DNA of 46,095 nucleotides, from NCBI RefSeq assembly GCF_009761815.1, contig NZ_RWIN01000137.1:1-46095 (forward strand). The letters run 5' to 3'. The stretch is from Pseudomonas sp. PB120 (GTDB lineage Bacteria > Pseudomonadota > Gammaproteobacteria > Pseudomonadales > Pseudomonadaceae). Position numbers and translations under genes: made by a program. Every line of letters begins with the position of its first letter. Positions within the stretch are counted from its first letter, which is position 1. Under the pieces are notes generated by a model. The model did no database searches and was not told where the DNA came from. It saw only the letters and a program-made list of their open reading frames with translations. Positions 15,193 through 24,651 of this stretch are shown piece by piece.

Positions 15193-16386
15193 TTAATCGG
15201 CCTGACGACGCAGGAAAGCCGGGATGTCCAGGTAGTCCAGATCATCTTGCGGATTCATCTTCGCGGCAGCCGCAGCACCGGCTTGAGCCTGGTTGCGCAT
15301 GACGGTCGGACGGTCGAGATCACGGTAGTTCACAGCCGGCGCGTCCTGACGAGCAGGCGCTTGTTGCTGTGGCTGGGCGGCCATGGAAGTGTGAACGGTA
15401 TTGTCGATGACCTTGACAGGCTTCTCGATTTTAGCGCCCAGACCGGTGGCAACCACGGTCACGTGCAGCTCGTCGCGCATGTCCGGATCGATAACGGTAC
15501 CGACCTTGACCATGGCGTGCTCGGAAGCGAAGGCTTCGATGATGCTACCCACGTCGGAGTACTCGCCCAGGGACAGGTCAGGACCGGCGGTGATGTTCAC
15601 CAGGATGCCGCGTGCACCTTGCAGGTTCACGTCTTCCAGCAACGGGTTGCGAATGGCCGCTTCGGTGGCCTCGCGTGCACGGTTCGGACCGCTGGCGCAG
15701 CCAGTGCCCATCATCGCCATACCCATTTCGCTCATCACGGTACGTACGTCGGCAAAGTCGACGTTGATCATGCCCGGACGCTTGATGATGTCGGAGATAC
15801 CGCGAACGGCACCGGCCAGTACATCGTCTGCCTTGGCGAAAGCCGACAGCAGGCTGGCGTCTTTACCGAGGATGGTCAGCAGCTTCTCGTTGGGAATGGT
15901 GATCAACGAGTCGACGCTTTCCGACAGCAGGCGGATGCCTTCGTCGGCCAGCTGCATGCGCTTGCGACCTTCGAACGGGAACGGACGGGTCACCACCGCA
16001 ACGGTGAGGATCCCCATTTCCTTGGCCACTTCAGCAATGATCGGCGCAGCACCGGTACCGGTACCGCCGCCCATGCCGGTGGTGATGAACACCATGTTAG
16101 TGCCCTGCAGGACTTCGGCAATGCGCTCACGATCTTCGAGAGCGGCCTGACGACCTACTTCAGGGTTGGCGCCGGCGCCCAGACCTTTGGTCACGCCGGT
16201 GCCCAGTTGCAGGATGGTCCGCGCGCTGATGCTCTTCAGCGCCTGGGCATCAGTGTTGGCGCAGATGAATTCAACGCCTTCAATGTTGCTCTTGACCATG
16301 TGATTGACAGCGTTGCCGCCGCCTCCGCCAACACCGATAACTTTAATGACCGGGCTTGCGGGGATGTTGTCTACGAGTTCGAACAT
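15193..16386 (-). CDS. ftsZ: Cell division protein FtsZ
   Basis: The tubulin-like GTPase that forms the division ring, 397 residues. The GTP signature GGGTGTG is at 106-112, and the T7 synergy loop NVDFAD with catalytic N208, D210 and D213 lies further on. A Gln/Ala-rich variable linker (about 320-378) leads to the conserved C-terminal peptide LDYLDIPAFLRRQAD, which binds FtsA and ZipA. It lies 71 bp after ftsA and 112 bp before lpxC. No change in key residues is seen. Confidence 0.99.
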   Translation of the reverse strand: MFELVDNIPASPVIKVIGVGGGGGNAVNHMVKSNIEGVEFICANTDAQALKSISARTILQLGTGVTKGLGAGANPEVGRQAALEDRERIAEVLQGTNMVFITTGMGGGTGTGAAPIIAEVAKEMGILTVAVVTRPFPFEGRKRMQLADEGIRLLSESVDSLITIPNEKLLTILGKDASLLSAFAKADDVLAGAVRGISDIIKRPGMINVDFADVRTVMSEMGMAMMGTGCASGPNRAREATEAAIRNPLLEDVNLQGARGILVNITAGPDLSLGEYSDVGSIIEAFASEHAMVKVGTVIDPDMRDELHVTVVATGLGAKIEKPVKVIDNTVHTSMAAQPQQQAPARQDAPAVNYRDLDRPTVMRNQAQAGAAAAAKMNPQDDLDYLDIPAFLRRQAD

Positions 16387-16457
16387 TTTCCCTCTCCTTT
16401 GATTCTCTAGTTTTTTCGCCTACTGCCTGTATCTACAACGGTGCTGCGGTAATTCTT

Positions 16458-17717
16458 TTAGAAATTGCCTTGTACCCAGCTCTTGATGCGATCGAGCAAG
16501 GCGGCTTTCGGTTCGTCATTGCTGTAGCTGTCGCGGCTGCTGATGCCCGAGAACGAAACCCCGTCGGACTGCTTCTGCAGGCCGTACATCAACAGGCCGA
16601 CGCCGGTGGAATAAATCGGGTTGCGGACCACGTCGTCCAGGCCCTTGACGCCATGCGGCACGCCCAGGCGCACCGGCATGTGGAAGATTTCCTCGGCCAG
16701 TTCGGTGGCGCCTTCCATCTTCGACGTACCGCCGGTCAGCACGATGCCTGCCGGGATCAGGTCTTCGTAGCCACTGCGACGCAGTTCGGCCTGGATCAGC
16801 GTGAACAGTTCGTCGTAACGCGGCTCGACCACTTCGGCCAAGGCCTGACGGGACAGTTCGCGCGGTGGACGGTCGCCAACGCTTGGCACCTTGATGGTTT
16901 CACCGGCACCGGCCAGCTTGGCCAGGGCGCAGGCGTAGCGAATCTTGATTTCTTCGGCGTACTGGGTCGGAGTGCGCAACGCCATGGCGATGTCGTTGGT
17001 CACCTGATCGCCCGCAATCGGGATCACCGCGGTGTGACGGATCGCGCCCTCGGTGAAGATCGCGATGTCGGTGGTGCCGCCGCCAATGTCCACCAGGCAC
17101 ACGCCCAGTTCTTTCTCGTCGTCGGTCAGTACCGAGTACGCGGACGCCAGTTGCTCGAGAATGATGTCGTCGATTTCCAGACCGCAGCGACGCACGCATT
17201 TTTCAATGTTCTGTGCGGCGTTGACGGCGCAGGTCACTACGTGAACCTTGGCTTCCAGGCGTACGCCCGACATGCCCAGTGGCTCGCGAACGCCTTCCTG
17301 GTTATCGATCACGTAATCCTGCGGCAGGGTGTGCAGCACGCGCTGGTCAGCCGGGATCGCCACGGCCTGGGCCGCGTCGAGCACGCGCTCAAGATCGGCG
17401 GAGCTGACTTCGCGATCACGGATGGCAACGATGCCGTGGGAGTTCAGGCTGCGGATGTGATTGCCCGCCACGCCCACGAACGCCGAGTGGATCCGGCAAC
17501 CGGCCATCAGCTGCGCTTCTTCGATCGCGCGCTGGATCGACTGCACGGTGGACTCGATGTTCACCACCACGCCTTTTTTCAGGCCGCGGGACGGATGAGT
17601 GCCGATCCCGACGATTTCGAGCGTGCCGTCGTCCGAGACCTCGCCGACCAGCGCCACCACTTTGGAGGTGCCGATATCGAGACCGACGATCATTTTTCCG
17701 CTTTGCACGTTTGCCAT
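16458..17717 (-). CDS. ftsA: Cell division protein FtsA
   Basis: An actin-like ATPase of 419 residues that tethers FtsZ filaments to the membrane. The phosphate-1 loop is VGLDIGTSKV (about 11-20), the phosphate-2 region is LVDIGGGTTDIA, and the adenosine motif is GIVLTGGTSKMEG. The SHS2 (1C) domain lies between. The C-terminus (LLDRIKSWVQGNF) is the amphipathic membrane-targeting helix. It follows ftsQ by 15 bp. All hallmarks are intact. Confidence 0.98.
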   Translation of the reverse strand: MANVQSGKMIVGLDIGTSKVVALVGEVSDDGTLEIVGIGTHPSRGLKKGVVVNIESTVQSIQRAIEEAQLMAGCRIHSAFVGVAGNHIRSLNSHGIVAIRDREVSSADLERVLDAAQAVAIPADQRVLHTLPQDYVIDNQEGVREPLGMSGVRLEAKVHVVTCAVNAAQNIEKCVRRCGLEIDDIILEQLASAYSVLTDDEKELGVCLVDIGGGTTDIAIFTEGAIRHTAVIPIAGDQVTNDIAMALRTPTQYAEEIKIRYACALAKLAGAGETIKVPSVGDRPPRELSRQALAEVVEPRYDELFTLIQAELRRSGYEDLIPAGIVLTGGTSKMEGATELAEEIFHMPVRLGVPHGVKGLDDVVRNPIYSTGVGLLMYGLQKQSDGVSFSGISSRDSYSNDEPKAALLDRIKSWVQGNF

Positions 17718-17732
17718 GGGGTCCTGCCTCTC

Positions 17733-18602
17733 TTAATTCTTCGCGACAGCGGGTTGGGCTGTCGTAGGCGCTACAGGTTCCCGCCAGCCAACAGCGAGGC
17801 CGTTGGCGTAGCGCAGATCGATGCGCGCAATGTTCGTAATCTGTTCTTTAAGCGTCTTGTCGTAGATGGCGATAAAACGGCGCATCTTTTCCACCAGGTT
17901 GCCGCGGCCCAGCAGCAGTTCGATCCCCGGGCCGGCACTGCCGGGACCGGTGGTCAGGAACCAGCTGCCCCGTTCACGCAACTCCAGGCGTGCAATCGAG
18001 AAGCCCAACGGCCTGAGCATCTGGCTCAGCACCTGGTATTGCTGCATCACTTGCTGCTGAGCCCGCTGTGGGCCGAACAGCTGTGGCAAGTGTTCGTAGT
18101 TCGCCAGCTCACGCGGAGTGAATGCCTGGCCCTGGTTGTTCAACAGCGATTCATCACCCCAACGGGCCACCGGCAGTTGTTCTTCCAGGCGGATCACCAC
18201 TTGATCCGGCCACACCCGACGCACTTCGGCGTGGGCAATCCATGGCATCGTTTCAAGCTCGGTGCGCATGCTTTCCAGGTCGATGGTGAAGAAGCTCGAC
18301 GCCACGTAAGGGGCGATCCGCTGCTGCACCGCTTGCTGGCTGATGTAACTCAAATCGCCCTGCACGTTGATCTTGGTGATCGGCCGGTCGGCGTACGGCA
18401 GCAAGCGCTGTGCACCTTCGTAAGTGCCGAACCCCAGCGCGACCAACAACACCGGCCAGAACAGGCTTTTCAGAAAACCAAAATTGGCTTTCGGCAGGCG
18501 CGCGGACATCGGCTCTTTGGCCACCATTCGGCTGGCACCCCGTGGCACCGGCTTGCGGCCGGGTGCGGGAGGTGGCTGATGTCTTAGCTGAGCGCCTTGC
18601 AT
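17733..18602 (-). CDS. ftsQ: Cell division protein FtsQ
   Basis: A bitopic divisome protein of 289 residues. It has a cytoplasmic basic, Pro-rich tail (1-45), one membrane helix (about 52-72, FWPVLLVALGFGTY), a POTRA domain (about 85-150, ITKINVQGDLSYIS) and the beta domain that binds FtsB and FtsL. I use the ATG at 18602 because it follows ddlB by 4 bp with GAGG 8 bases upstream, a ribosome site that lies inside the last ddlB codons. The longer open frame to 18689 only adds a shadow of ddlB. Confidence 0.95.
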   Translation of the reverse strand: MQGAQLRHQPPPAPGRKPVPRGASRMVAKEPMSARLPKANFGFLKSLFWPVLLVALGFGTYEGAQRLLPYADRPITKINVQGDLSYISQQAVQQRIAPYVASSFFTIDLESMRTELETMPWIAHAEVRRVWPDQVVIRLEEQLPVARWGDESLLNNQGQAFTPRELANYEHLPQLFGPQRAQQQVMQQYQVLSQMLRPLGFSIARLELRERGSWFLTTGPGSAGPGIELLLGRGNLVEKMRRFIAIYDKTLKEQITNIARIDLRYANGLAVGWREPVAPTTAQPAVAKN

Positions 18603-18606
18603 GGTC

Positions 18607-19575
18607 TTAACCTCGCGGCTCGTTGTTGCCGGCAATGCTGGCGGCCAGAATCGCCAGGACCAGTTGCTGGAAATCCAGACCGGCAGCACGGGCCGCCATC
18701 GGCACCAGGCTGTGATCGGTCATGCCCGGTGCGGTGTTGACTTCCAGGAACCAGAACTGCCCATCGGCGTCCTGCATCACGTCTGCCCTGCCCCAACCGG
18801 CAATACCCAGTGCCTCACAGGCTTTCGCCGTGAGGTCCATGAGTTCTTTTTCCTTGTCGCTGTCGAGGCCGCACGGGATCCGGTACTGGGTATCGGAAGC
18901 CACGTACTTGGCGTCGTAATCGTAGAAACTGTGCGTCGTGCCCAGGGCAATCGGTGGCAACACCTGGTCACGCAGGGTGGCGATGGTGAACTCGGGACCT
19001 TGAATCCATTGTTCAACCAACACTTGCGAATCGTAGGTACTGGCCGCTTTCCACGCGTCGATCAATTCGGGCGTGGAAGTCACTTTGGCCATACCGATAC
19101 TTGAACCTTCATGGGCCGGTTTGACGATCAAAGGGAAGCCCAGTTCCGTCGCTGCGGAAATACAATCGGCCTCGCTGCTCAATACCGCGTGACGCGGCGT
19201 CGGAATGCCCAGGCTGTGCCAGACCTGCTTGGTCCGCAGCTTGTCCATCGCCAGTGCCGACGCGAGGATGCCGCTGCCGGTGTAGGGAATGCCCAGGCAT
19301 TCGAGCAGGCCTTGCATGCTGCCGTCTTCACCGCCACGACCGTGGAGGATGATGAAGGCGCGGTCGATTTTTTCGTTCAGCAAACGCTGCAACAGGTCGT
19401 CGCCCACGTCGAGACCGAACGCGTCCACGCCCGCACTTTTCAGCGCTTCGAGTACTGCGTTGCCCGACTTCAGGGACACCTCGCGCTCGGCACTCTTGCC
19501 GCCGAACAGCACGGCGACGCGGCCGAAATCTTTCGGCGCGAGCGTGGAGACGAGATTGGCGTAAGCAGCAGTCAT
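18607..19575 (-). CDS. ddlB: D-alanine--D-alanine ligase
   Basis: An ATP-grasp enzyme of 322 residues that joins two D-alanines for the peptidoglycan stem. It begins RVAVLFGGKSAEREVSL. The ATP loop GRGGEDGSMQGLLE, VKPAHEGSSIGM, and the metal-binding FLEVNTAPGMTDHSL near the end are all present. Its ATG overlaps the murC stop by 4 bp (ATGA), implying coupled translation. Its position between murC and ftsQ is standard for the dcw cluster. Confidence 0.98.
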   Translation of the reverse strand: MTAAYANLVSTLAPKDFGRVAVLFGGKSAEREVSLKSGNAVLEALKSAGVDAFGLDVGDDLLQRLLNEKIDRAFIILHGRGGEDGSMQGLLECLGIPYTGSGILASALAMDKLRTKQVWHSLGIPTPRHAVLSSEADCISAATELGFPLIVKPAHEGSSIGMAKVTSTPELIDAWKAASTYDSQVLVEQWIQGPEFTIATLRDQVLPPIALGTTHSFYDYDAKYVASDTQYRIPCGLDSDKEKELMDLTAKACEALGIAGWGRADVMQDADGQFWFLEVNTAPGMTDHSLVPMAARAAGLDFQQLVLAILAASIAGNNEPRG

Positions 19576-21032
19576 TTCAACTTCCCCACACTTGGCGCGG
19601 CAACGGCGCCAGCGAACAACGGACTCTTCAACAGTTTTGGAGCAAGGCCACCGATATCACCGGCGCCCTGGCACAGCAGGATGTCGCCGGCACGCAGCAG
19701 CGGCTTGACCACTGGCGCGAGGTCGACACCGCGCTCGATATAGATCGGGTCGAGCTGACCGCGCTGACGGATGCTGTTGCACAGCTTGCGGCTGTCAGCG
19801 CCCGGGATCGGCTCTTCACCGGCCGGGTACACTTCCATCAGCAACAGGACGTTGGCGTCGGCCAGTACATTGACGAAATCGTCGTACAGGTCGCGCGTGC
19901 GACTGTAACGGTGCGGCTGGTAGACCATCACCAGGCGACGCTCCGGCCAGCCACCGCGCACGGCCTTGATCACCGCGGCGACTTCGGTCGGGTGGTGACC
20001 GTAGTCGTCGACGAGCATCACGTTGCCACCGTCTACCGGCAGTTCGCCGTAGACCTGGAAACGTCGACCCACGCCCTGGAACCCGGACAGGCCCTGGACG
20101 ATGGCTTCATCGCTGACGCCCTCGTCGCTGGCAATGCAGATGGTCGCCAGTGCGTTCAGCACGTTGTGGTTGCCCGGCATGTTCACCGAGACGTCCAGCG
20201 GCTCGCGCTCGGGACGCAACACGGTGAAGAAGGTCTGCATGCCTTGCTGGCGCACATTGATGGCGCGCACGTCGCAGTCTTCGCCGAAGCCATAGGTGAC
20301 GGTCGGACGCTTAACCAGCGGCAGGATTTCACGGACCACCGGATCGTCCAGGCACACCACGGCCAAACCGTAGAACGGCAGGTTGTGCAGGAACTCGACG
20401 AAGGTTTTCTTCAGTTTGTTGAAGTCACCGTCGTAGGTCGCCATGTGGTCGGCGTCGATGTTGGTGACCACGGCCACCAGCGGCTGCAAATGCAGGAAAC
20501 TGGCATCGCTTTCGTCGGCTTCGGCAATCAGGTAACGGCTGGTGCCCAGCTGGGCATTGGTACCCGCGGCGTTCAGACGGCCACCGATGACGAACGTCGG
20601 GTCCAGGCCACCGGCTGCGAACACCGAAGCGATCAGGCTGGTGGTGGTGGTTTTGCCATGCGTACCGGCCACGGCGATGCCATGGCGGTAGCGCATCAGC
20701 TCGGCCAGCATTTCGGCGCGCGGCACCACGGGAATACGGCGCTCCAGCGCAGTGGCGACTTCAGGGTTCGACGTATTGACCGCACTGGAGACCACCAGCA
20801 CGTCGGCAGCCGCAGCGTTTTCGGCGCGGTGGCCGATGAAAATCTGTGCACCGAACGATTCCAGACGCTCGGTCACTGGCGAAGCTTTCAGGTCGGAACC
20901 TGACACGTCATAGCCCAGGTTCAACAACACTTCGGCGATTCCGCACATGCCCACGCCGCCGATGCCGACGAAGTGGATGCGACGGATGCGGCGCATTTCC
21001 GGTTGCGGCATGGCTTTCTGATTCTCAACCAT
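19572..21032 (-). CDS. murC: UDP-N-acetylmuramate--L-alanine ligase
   Basis: Adds L-alanine to UDP-MurNAc, the first peptide step in wall precursor synthesis. The protein has 486 residues, with the UDP-binding start HFVGIGGVGMCGIAEVL, the ATP loop GTHGKTTTT, and the ligase motifs EADESDASFLHL and DDYGHHPTEV. The ATG at 21032 overlaps the end of murG by 8 bp. A longer frame to 21074 only overlaps murG in another frame and is not supported. Confidence 0.98.
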   Translation of the reverse strand: MVENQKAMPQPEMRRIRRIHFVGIGGVGMCGIAEVLLNLGYDVSGSDLKASPVTERLESFGAQIFIGHRAENAAAADVLVVSSAVNTSNPEVATALERRIPVVPRAEMLAELMRYRHGIAVAGTHGKTTTTSLIASVFAAGGLDPTFVIGGRLNAAGTNAQLGTSRYLIAEADESDASFLHLQPLVAVVTNIDADHMATYDGDFNKLKKTFVEFLHNLPFYGLAVVCLDDPVVREILPLVKRPTVTYGFGEDCDVRAINVRQQGMQTFFTVLRPEREPLDVSVNMPGNHNVLNALATICIASDEGVSDEAIVQGLSGFQGVGRRFQVYGELPVDGGNVMLVDDYGHHPTEVAAVIKAVRGGWPERRLVMVYQPHRYSRTRDLYDDFVNVLADANVLLLMEVYPAGEEPIPGADSRKLCNSIRQRGQLDPIYIERGVDLAPVVKPLLRAGDILLCQGAGDIGGLAPKLLKSPLFAGAVAAPSVGKLK

Positions 21033-22095
21033 GGGCCACCTCCAGGCAGGTATCGACCACGCTACGTGTTGCATCGGGTTTGGCCAGGCGGCGTGCCGCC
21101 GTGGCCATGTCGGTGAGTCGTTGTGGTTGCATCAGGACCTCTGTCAGGCGTGCGGCAAGATCCGCTGCGCCAGTCGTTCTTTGCGGCATCAGGAAGGCAG
21201 CGCCTTCACGGGCCAAATAATCGGCGTTGCGGGTCTGGTGATCGTCGATCGCGTGGGGCAAGGGCACCAGCATCGAGGGCAGACCGGCGGCGGCCAGTTC
21301 ACTGATGGTCAGCGCACCTGCGCGGCACACCACCAGGTCGGCCCAGCCATAGGCTTGGGCCATGTCTTTGATGAAGGGCTGCACCTGCGCCTCGACGCCA
21401 GCCGCGCGATAGCGCTCTGCAGTCACTTCATCGTGGTTTTTGCCGGCCTGATGGAACACCTCCGGACGCAGGTCGGGGGCGACTTGCGACAGGGCTTCAG
21501 GCAGCAACTTGTTCAACGGTTCTGCGCCCAGGCTTCCGCCCAAGACCAGCAAACGCGCCTTGCGACCGGCCAGGGCTGGTCGCTGTGTGTCGAGGAACAG
21601 CTCGGTGCGCACCGGGTTACCGGTGGTCCGACGGCTGTCCGACAGGGTAAAGGTGTCGGGGAACGCTTCACAGACTCGAGCGGCCAACGGCACCAGCAAC
21701 CGATTGGCGGTACCGGCCACGGCGTTCTGTTCGTGAACGATCACCGGCACGCCGGCCAGTTTGGCTGCGACGCCACCAGGGCCGGTCACATAACCACCGA
21801 AGCCGACAACGCACACTGGCTGCAGCTGACGAATGATCGCCCGCGCCTGCCAGACGGATTTGAGCAACATGAACGGAGCCTTCAGCAGGGACAACTTGCC
21901 TTTGCCGCGCAGACCGCTGGCATTGATCCGGTGCAGCTCGATACCGGCCATCGGCACCAGGTCGTTCTCGATGCCGCGCGGTGTCCCGAGCCAGTGCACG
22001 GTGTAACCACGGGCCTGGAACTCGCGAGCACAGGCCAGCGCCGGGAACACGTGGCCGCCGGTGCCGCCCGCCATGATCAAGACGTTAGCGCCCAT
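21025..22095 (-). CDS. murG: UDP-N-acetylglucosamine transferase MurG (lipid II synthase)
   Basis: A peripheral inner-membrane glycosyltransferase of 356 residues that adds GlcNAc to lipid I to give lipid II. The N-terminal loop GGTGGHVFPA, the second glycine loop LGGSLGAEPLN, and the UDP-GlcNAc site CRAGALTISELAAAGLP are intact. The ATG at 22095 lies inside the ftsW end (11-bp overlap), and its own end overlaps murC by 8 bp. Upstream codons in the same frame are a shadow of ftsW. Confidence 0.98.
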   Translation of the reverse strand: MGANVLIMAGGTGGHVFPALACAREFQARGYTVHWLGTPRGIENDLVPMAGIELHRINASGLRGKGKLSLLKAPFMLLKSVWQARAIIRQLQPVCVVGFGGYVTGPGGVAAKLAGVPVIVHEQNAVAGTANRLLVPLAARVCEAFPDTFTLSDSRRTTGNPVRTELFLDTQRPALAGRKARLLVLGGSLGAEPLNKLLPEALSQVAPDLRPEVFHQAGKNHDEVTAERYRAAGVEAQVQPFIKDMAQAYGWADLVVCRAGALTISELAAAGLPSMLVPLPHAIDDHQTRNADYLAREGAAFLMPQRTTGAADLAARLTEVLMQPQRLTDMATAARRLAKPDATRSVVDTCLEVAHG

Positions 22096-23302
22096 GGGGT
22101 GTCTCCTCGGCGAAGTCACTTTCATGGAACTCCGTCTCCTCACTGCCCAGATGGGTTCGACTCTCCCACTCGATGCGCAGCAACAGACCGAGGCACGCGC
22201 CACAGATCACCAACGAACTGCCGCCATAACTGAGGAACGGCAGGGTCAGCCCCTTGGTTGGCAGCAGGCCCACGTTCACCCCGATGTTGATCAGGAACTG
22301 ACCGATCCACAGGAACGACAGGCCATACGCGATATACGCGGCGAAGAACTGCTTGGCCTTCTCGGCCCAATAGCCGATGTACATGCCGCGAATACAAACG
22401 AAAACGAACAGCGCGACCGTGCACAACGAACCCACGGCACCCAGTTCTTCAGCCAGGACCGAGAACACGAAGTCGGTGTGGGCTTCCGGCAGGTAGAACT
22501 GTTTCTGCACGCTATTGCCCAGGCCAACGCCCAGCCATTCACCGCGACCGAACGCGATCAGTGCTTGCGACAACTGGTAGCCAGCGCCGAATTGGTCAGC
22601 CCATGGGTCGGCAAAGTTGGTCAACCGCGCCATTCGATACGGCTGCACTTGAATCAACAGCACCACCGCCGCGACCGCCAGAACCACCATCAAGGAGAAC
22701 CGGAACAGCCCGACGCCACCCAGGAACAGCATCGCTGCCGCAGCGCCCATCATCACGACGGTGGCACCGAAGTCCGGTTCCATCAGCAACAGGCCGGCCA
22801 TTGGCAGCAACACGATGAAGGGCTTGAAGAAGCCCATCCAGCTTTCGCGCACTTCTTTCTGGCGACGTACCAGGTAACCGGCGAGGTAGATCACCACGAA
22901 CACCTTGGCGATCTCGGAAGGCTGGACGTTGAAGAAGCTGAAGCCGATCCAGCGCATCGAACCGTTCACTTCACGGCCGATCCCCGGCACGATCACCATC
23001 ACCAGCAAACCGAATGCACCCAGCAACATCAGCCAGCCCAGACGCTGCCAGGTGGCGATCGGAATCATCATGGTGATGACGCAGGCACCGAGGCCCAGCA
23101 CGATGTAAACAAGGTGGCGAATCATGTAATACAGGGCGCTGCCCGACTGCACGGCCCCCACTTCGGTCGACGCCGAGGCGATCATGACCAGCCCCAGGCC
23201 GATCAATGCCAGGCAACCGGCGAGCATCGGGAAGTCGAGGTCGATACCACGCCCGGTGATGATCGGCGATGGATACGGCTTGATGATATTCAACAGGCTC
23301 AT
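22085..23302 (-). CDS. ftsW: Septal peptidoglycan polymerase FtsW (SEDS family)
   Basis: A multi-spanning glycosyltransferase of 405 residues that polymerises lipid II at the septum together with FtsI. About ten membrane segments are visible. Signature pieces include GRGIDLDFPMLAG at the start, the periplasmic loop with PEAHTDFVFSVLAEELG, and the late GLTLPFLSYGGSS block. The start at 23302 overlaps the murD stop by 4 bp (ATGA). The tail ends in a short acidic cytoplasmic stretch. Confidence 0.97.
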   Translation of the reverse strand: MSLLNIIKPYPSPIITGRGIDLDFPMLAGCLALIGLGLVMIASASTEVGAVQSGSALYYMIRHLVYIVLGLGACVITMMIPIATWQRLGWLMLLGAFGLLVMVIVPGIGREVNGSMRWIGFSFFNVQPSEIAKVFVVIYLAGYLVRRQKEVRESWMGFFKPFIVLLPMAGLLLMEPDFGATVVMMGAAAAMLFLGGVGLFRFSLMVVLAVAAVVLLIQVQPYRMARLTNFADPWADQFGAGYQLSQALIAFGRGEWLGVGLGNSVQKQFYLPEAHTDFVFSVLAEELGAVGSLCTVALFVFVCIRGMYIGYWAEKAKQFFAAYIAYGLSFLWIGQFLINIGVNVGLLPTKGLTLPFLSYGGSSLVICGACLGLLLRIEWESRTHLGSEETEFHESDFAEETPHGR

Positions 23303-24645
23303 GCCAGATCCTCCACAGCGCGGACGAACTGGTGACCACGGTCTTCGTAATTCTTGAACATGTCGAAACTGGCGCAGGCTGGCGACAGCAGCACTACGTC
23401 GCCCGGTTGCGCGGCGGCGCGGCATTGCTCCACCGCTTCGACCAGCGACCCGACGCGGATCAGCGGCACGGCGTCGCCGATGGCTTCGCCGATCTTGTCG
23501 GAGTCACGACCCATCAGGATCACGGCGCGGCAGTTGGCCGCCACCGGATCACGCAGGTCCTTGAACTCGGCGCCCTTACCGTCGCCACCGGCGATCAGCA
23601 CGACCTTGCCGTCGATATCCGCGCCCAGGCCTTCGATGGCGGCCAGTGCGGCGCCCACGTTGGTGGCTTTGGAATCGTTGTAGTAGCCCACGCCATCCAG
23701 GTCGCGGACCCATTGGCAGCGATGCTCAAGCCCGGCAAAGGTGCGCAGGCTCGCCAACATCGCGTCGAACGGCAGGCCGACCGCATGGCCCAGCGCCAGA
23801 GCCGCCAGGGCGTTGGACTGGTTATGGGCGCCGCGAATTTTCAACTCGCGTACGGGCATCAGGTTCTGGAATTCGAAGGCCAGGTACTTCTCGCCGTCTT
23901 CTTCGCGGATACCGAATGCCTTGAAATCGGGTTTGCTCAGACCAAAGGTCCAGCAGGGTTGGCCTTCGCCCATCAATGGACGGCTCAGGGCGTCCTGACG
24001 GTTGACCACGAACTGCCTGGCACCACGGAAGATCCGGTGCTTGGCCAGGTGATAGGCCGGCAGGCCGCTGTAGCGATCCATGTGGTCTTCGCTGACGTTG
24101 AGCACGGTGGCCACTTCGGCGTTGAGTTGATCGGTGGTTTCGAGCTGGAAGCTCGACAGCTCCATCACGTACAGCTCGACGTCGTCGCGCAGCAGGTCCA
24201 GCGCCGGAGTGCCGAGGTTACCGCCGACGGCGACACGCTTGCCGGCCGCTGCCGCCATCTCGCCCACCAGCGTGGTCACGGTGCTTTTTGCGTTGGAACC
24301 ACTGATGGCCACGATCGGCGCCTTCGCGTTACGCGCGAACAGCTCGATGTCACCGGACAATTTCACGCCACGGGCGGCGGCGGCCTGCAGGGCCGGGGTC
24401 GCCAGCGCCAGGCCGGGGCTCACGTAGAGCTCGTCGGCACGGCACAGGAATTCGACGTCCAGCTCGCCACAACGCACTTCCACGTGCGGATAGTCACGCT
24501 TGAGCGTGGCCAGTTCCGGTGGATTTTCCCGCGTATCGGCCACAGCAAACGACGTGCCCCGGTTCGCCAGGAAGCGAACCAGGGACATGCCGCTCTTGCC
24601 GAGGCCGACAACGATGCGGAAGTGGTCAGAAGCGATCAGAGACAC
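23299..24645 (-). CDS. murD: UDP-N-acetylmuramoyl-L-alanine--D-glutamate ligase
   Basis: A 448-residue Mur ligase that adds D-glutamate. The UDP site is RIVVGLGKSGMSLVRFL. The nucleotide loop reads GSNAKST (116-122), with alanine where E. coli has glycine (GSNGKST). The LNVSEDHMDRY and YNDSKATNVGA motifs are normal, so the protein looks active. The change appears to be a Pseudomonas family trait rather than damage. It overlaps ftsW by 4 bp and follows mraY by 6 bp. Confidence 0.97.
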   Translation of the reverse strand: MSLIASDHFRIVVGLGKSGMSLVRFLANRGTSFAVADTRENPPELATLKRDYPHVEVRCGELDVEFLCRADELYVSPGLALATPALQAAAARGVKLSGDIELFARNAKAPIVAISGSNAKSTVTTLVGEMAAAAGKRVAVGGNLGTPALDLLRDDVELYVMELSSFQLETTDQLNAEVATVLNVSEDHMDRYSGLPAYHLAKHRIFRGARQFVVNRQDALSRPLMGEGQPCWTFGLSKPDFKAFGIREEDGEKYLAFEFQNLMPVRELKIRGAHNQSNALAALALGHAVGLPFDAMLASLRTFAGLEHRCQWVRDLDGVGYYNDSKATNVGAALAAIEGLGADIDGKVVLIAGGDGKGAEFKDLRDPVAANCRAVILMGRDSDKIGEAIGDAVPLIRVGSLVEAVEQCRAAAQPGDVVLLSPACASFDMFKNYEDRGHQFVRAVEDLA

Positions 24646-24651
24646 GAGTTT

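Noticed and set aside
16356..18587. A 743-codon plus-strand open frame opposite ftsA and ftsQ
   Set aside because: Same shadow pattern as above; ftsA and ftsQ have full family motifs on the other strand.
22061..23335. A 424-codon plus-strand open frame opposite ftsW
   Set aside because: His/Gln-rich translation of the antisense of a membrane protein gene; not a real protein.
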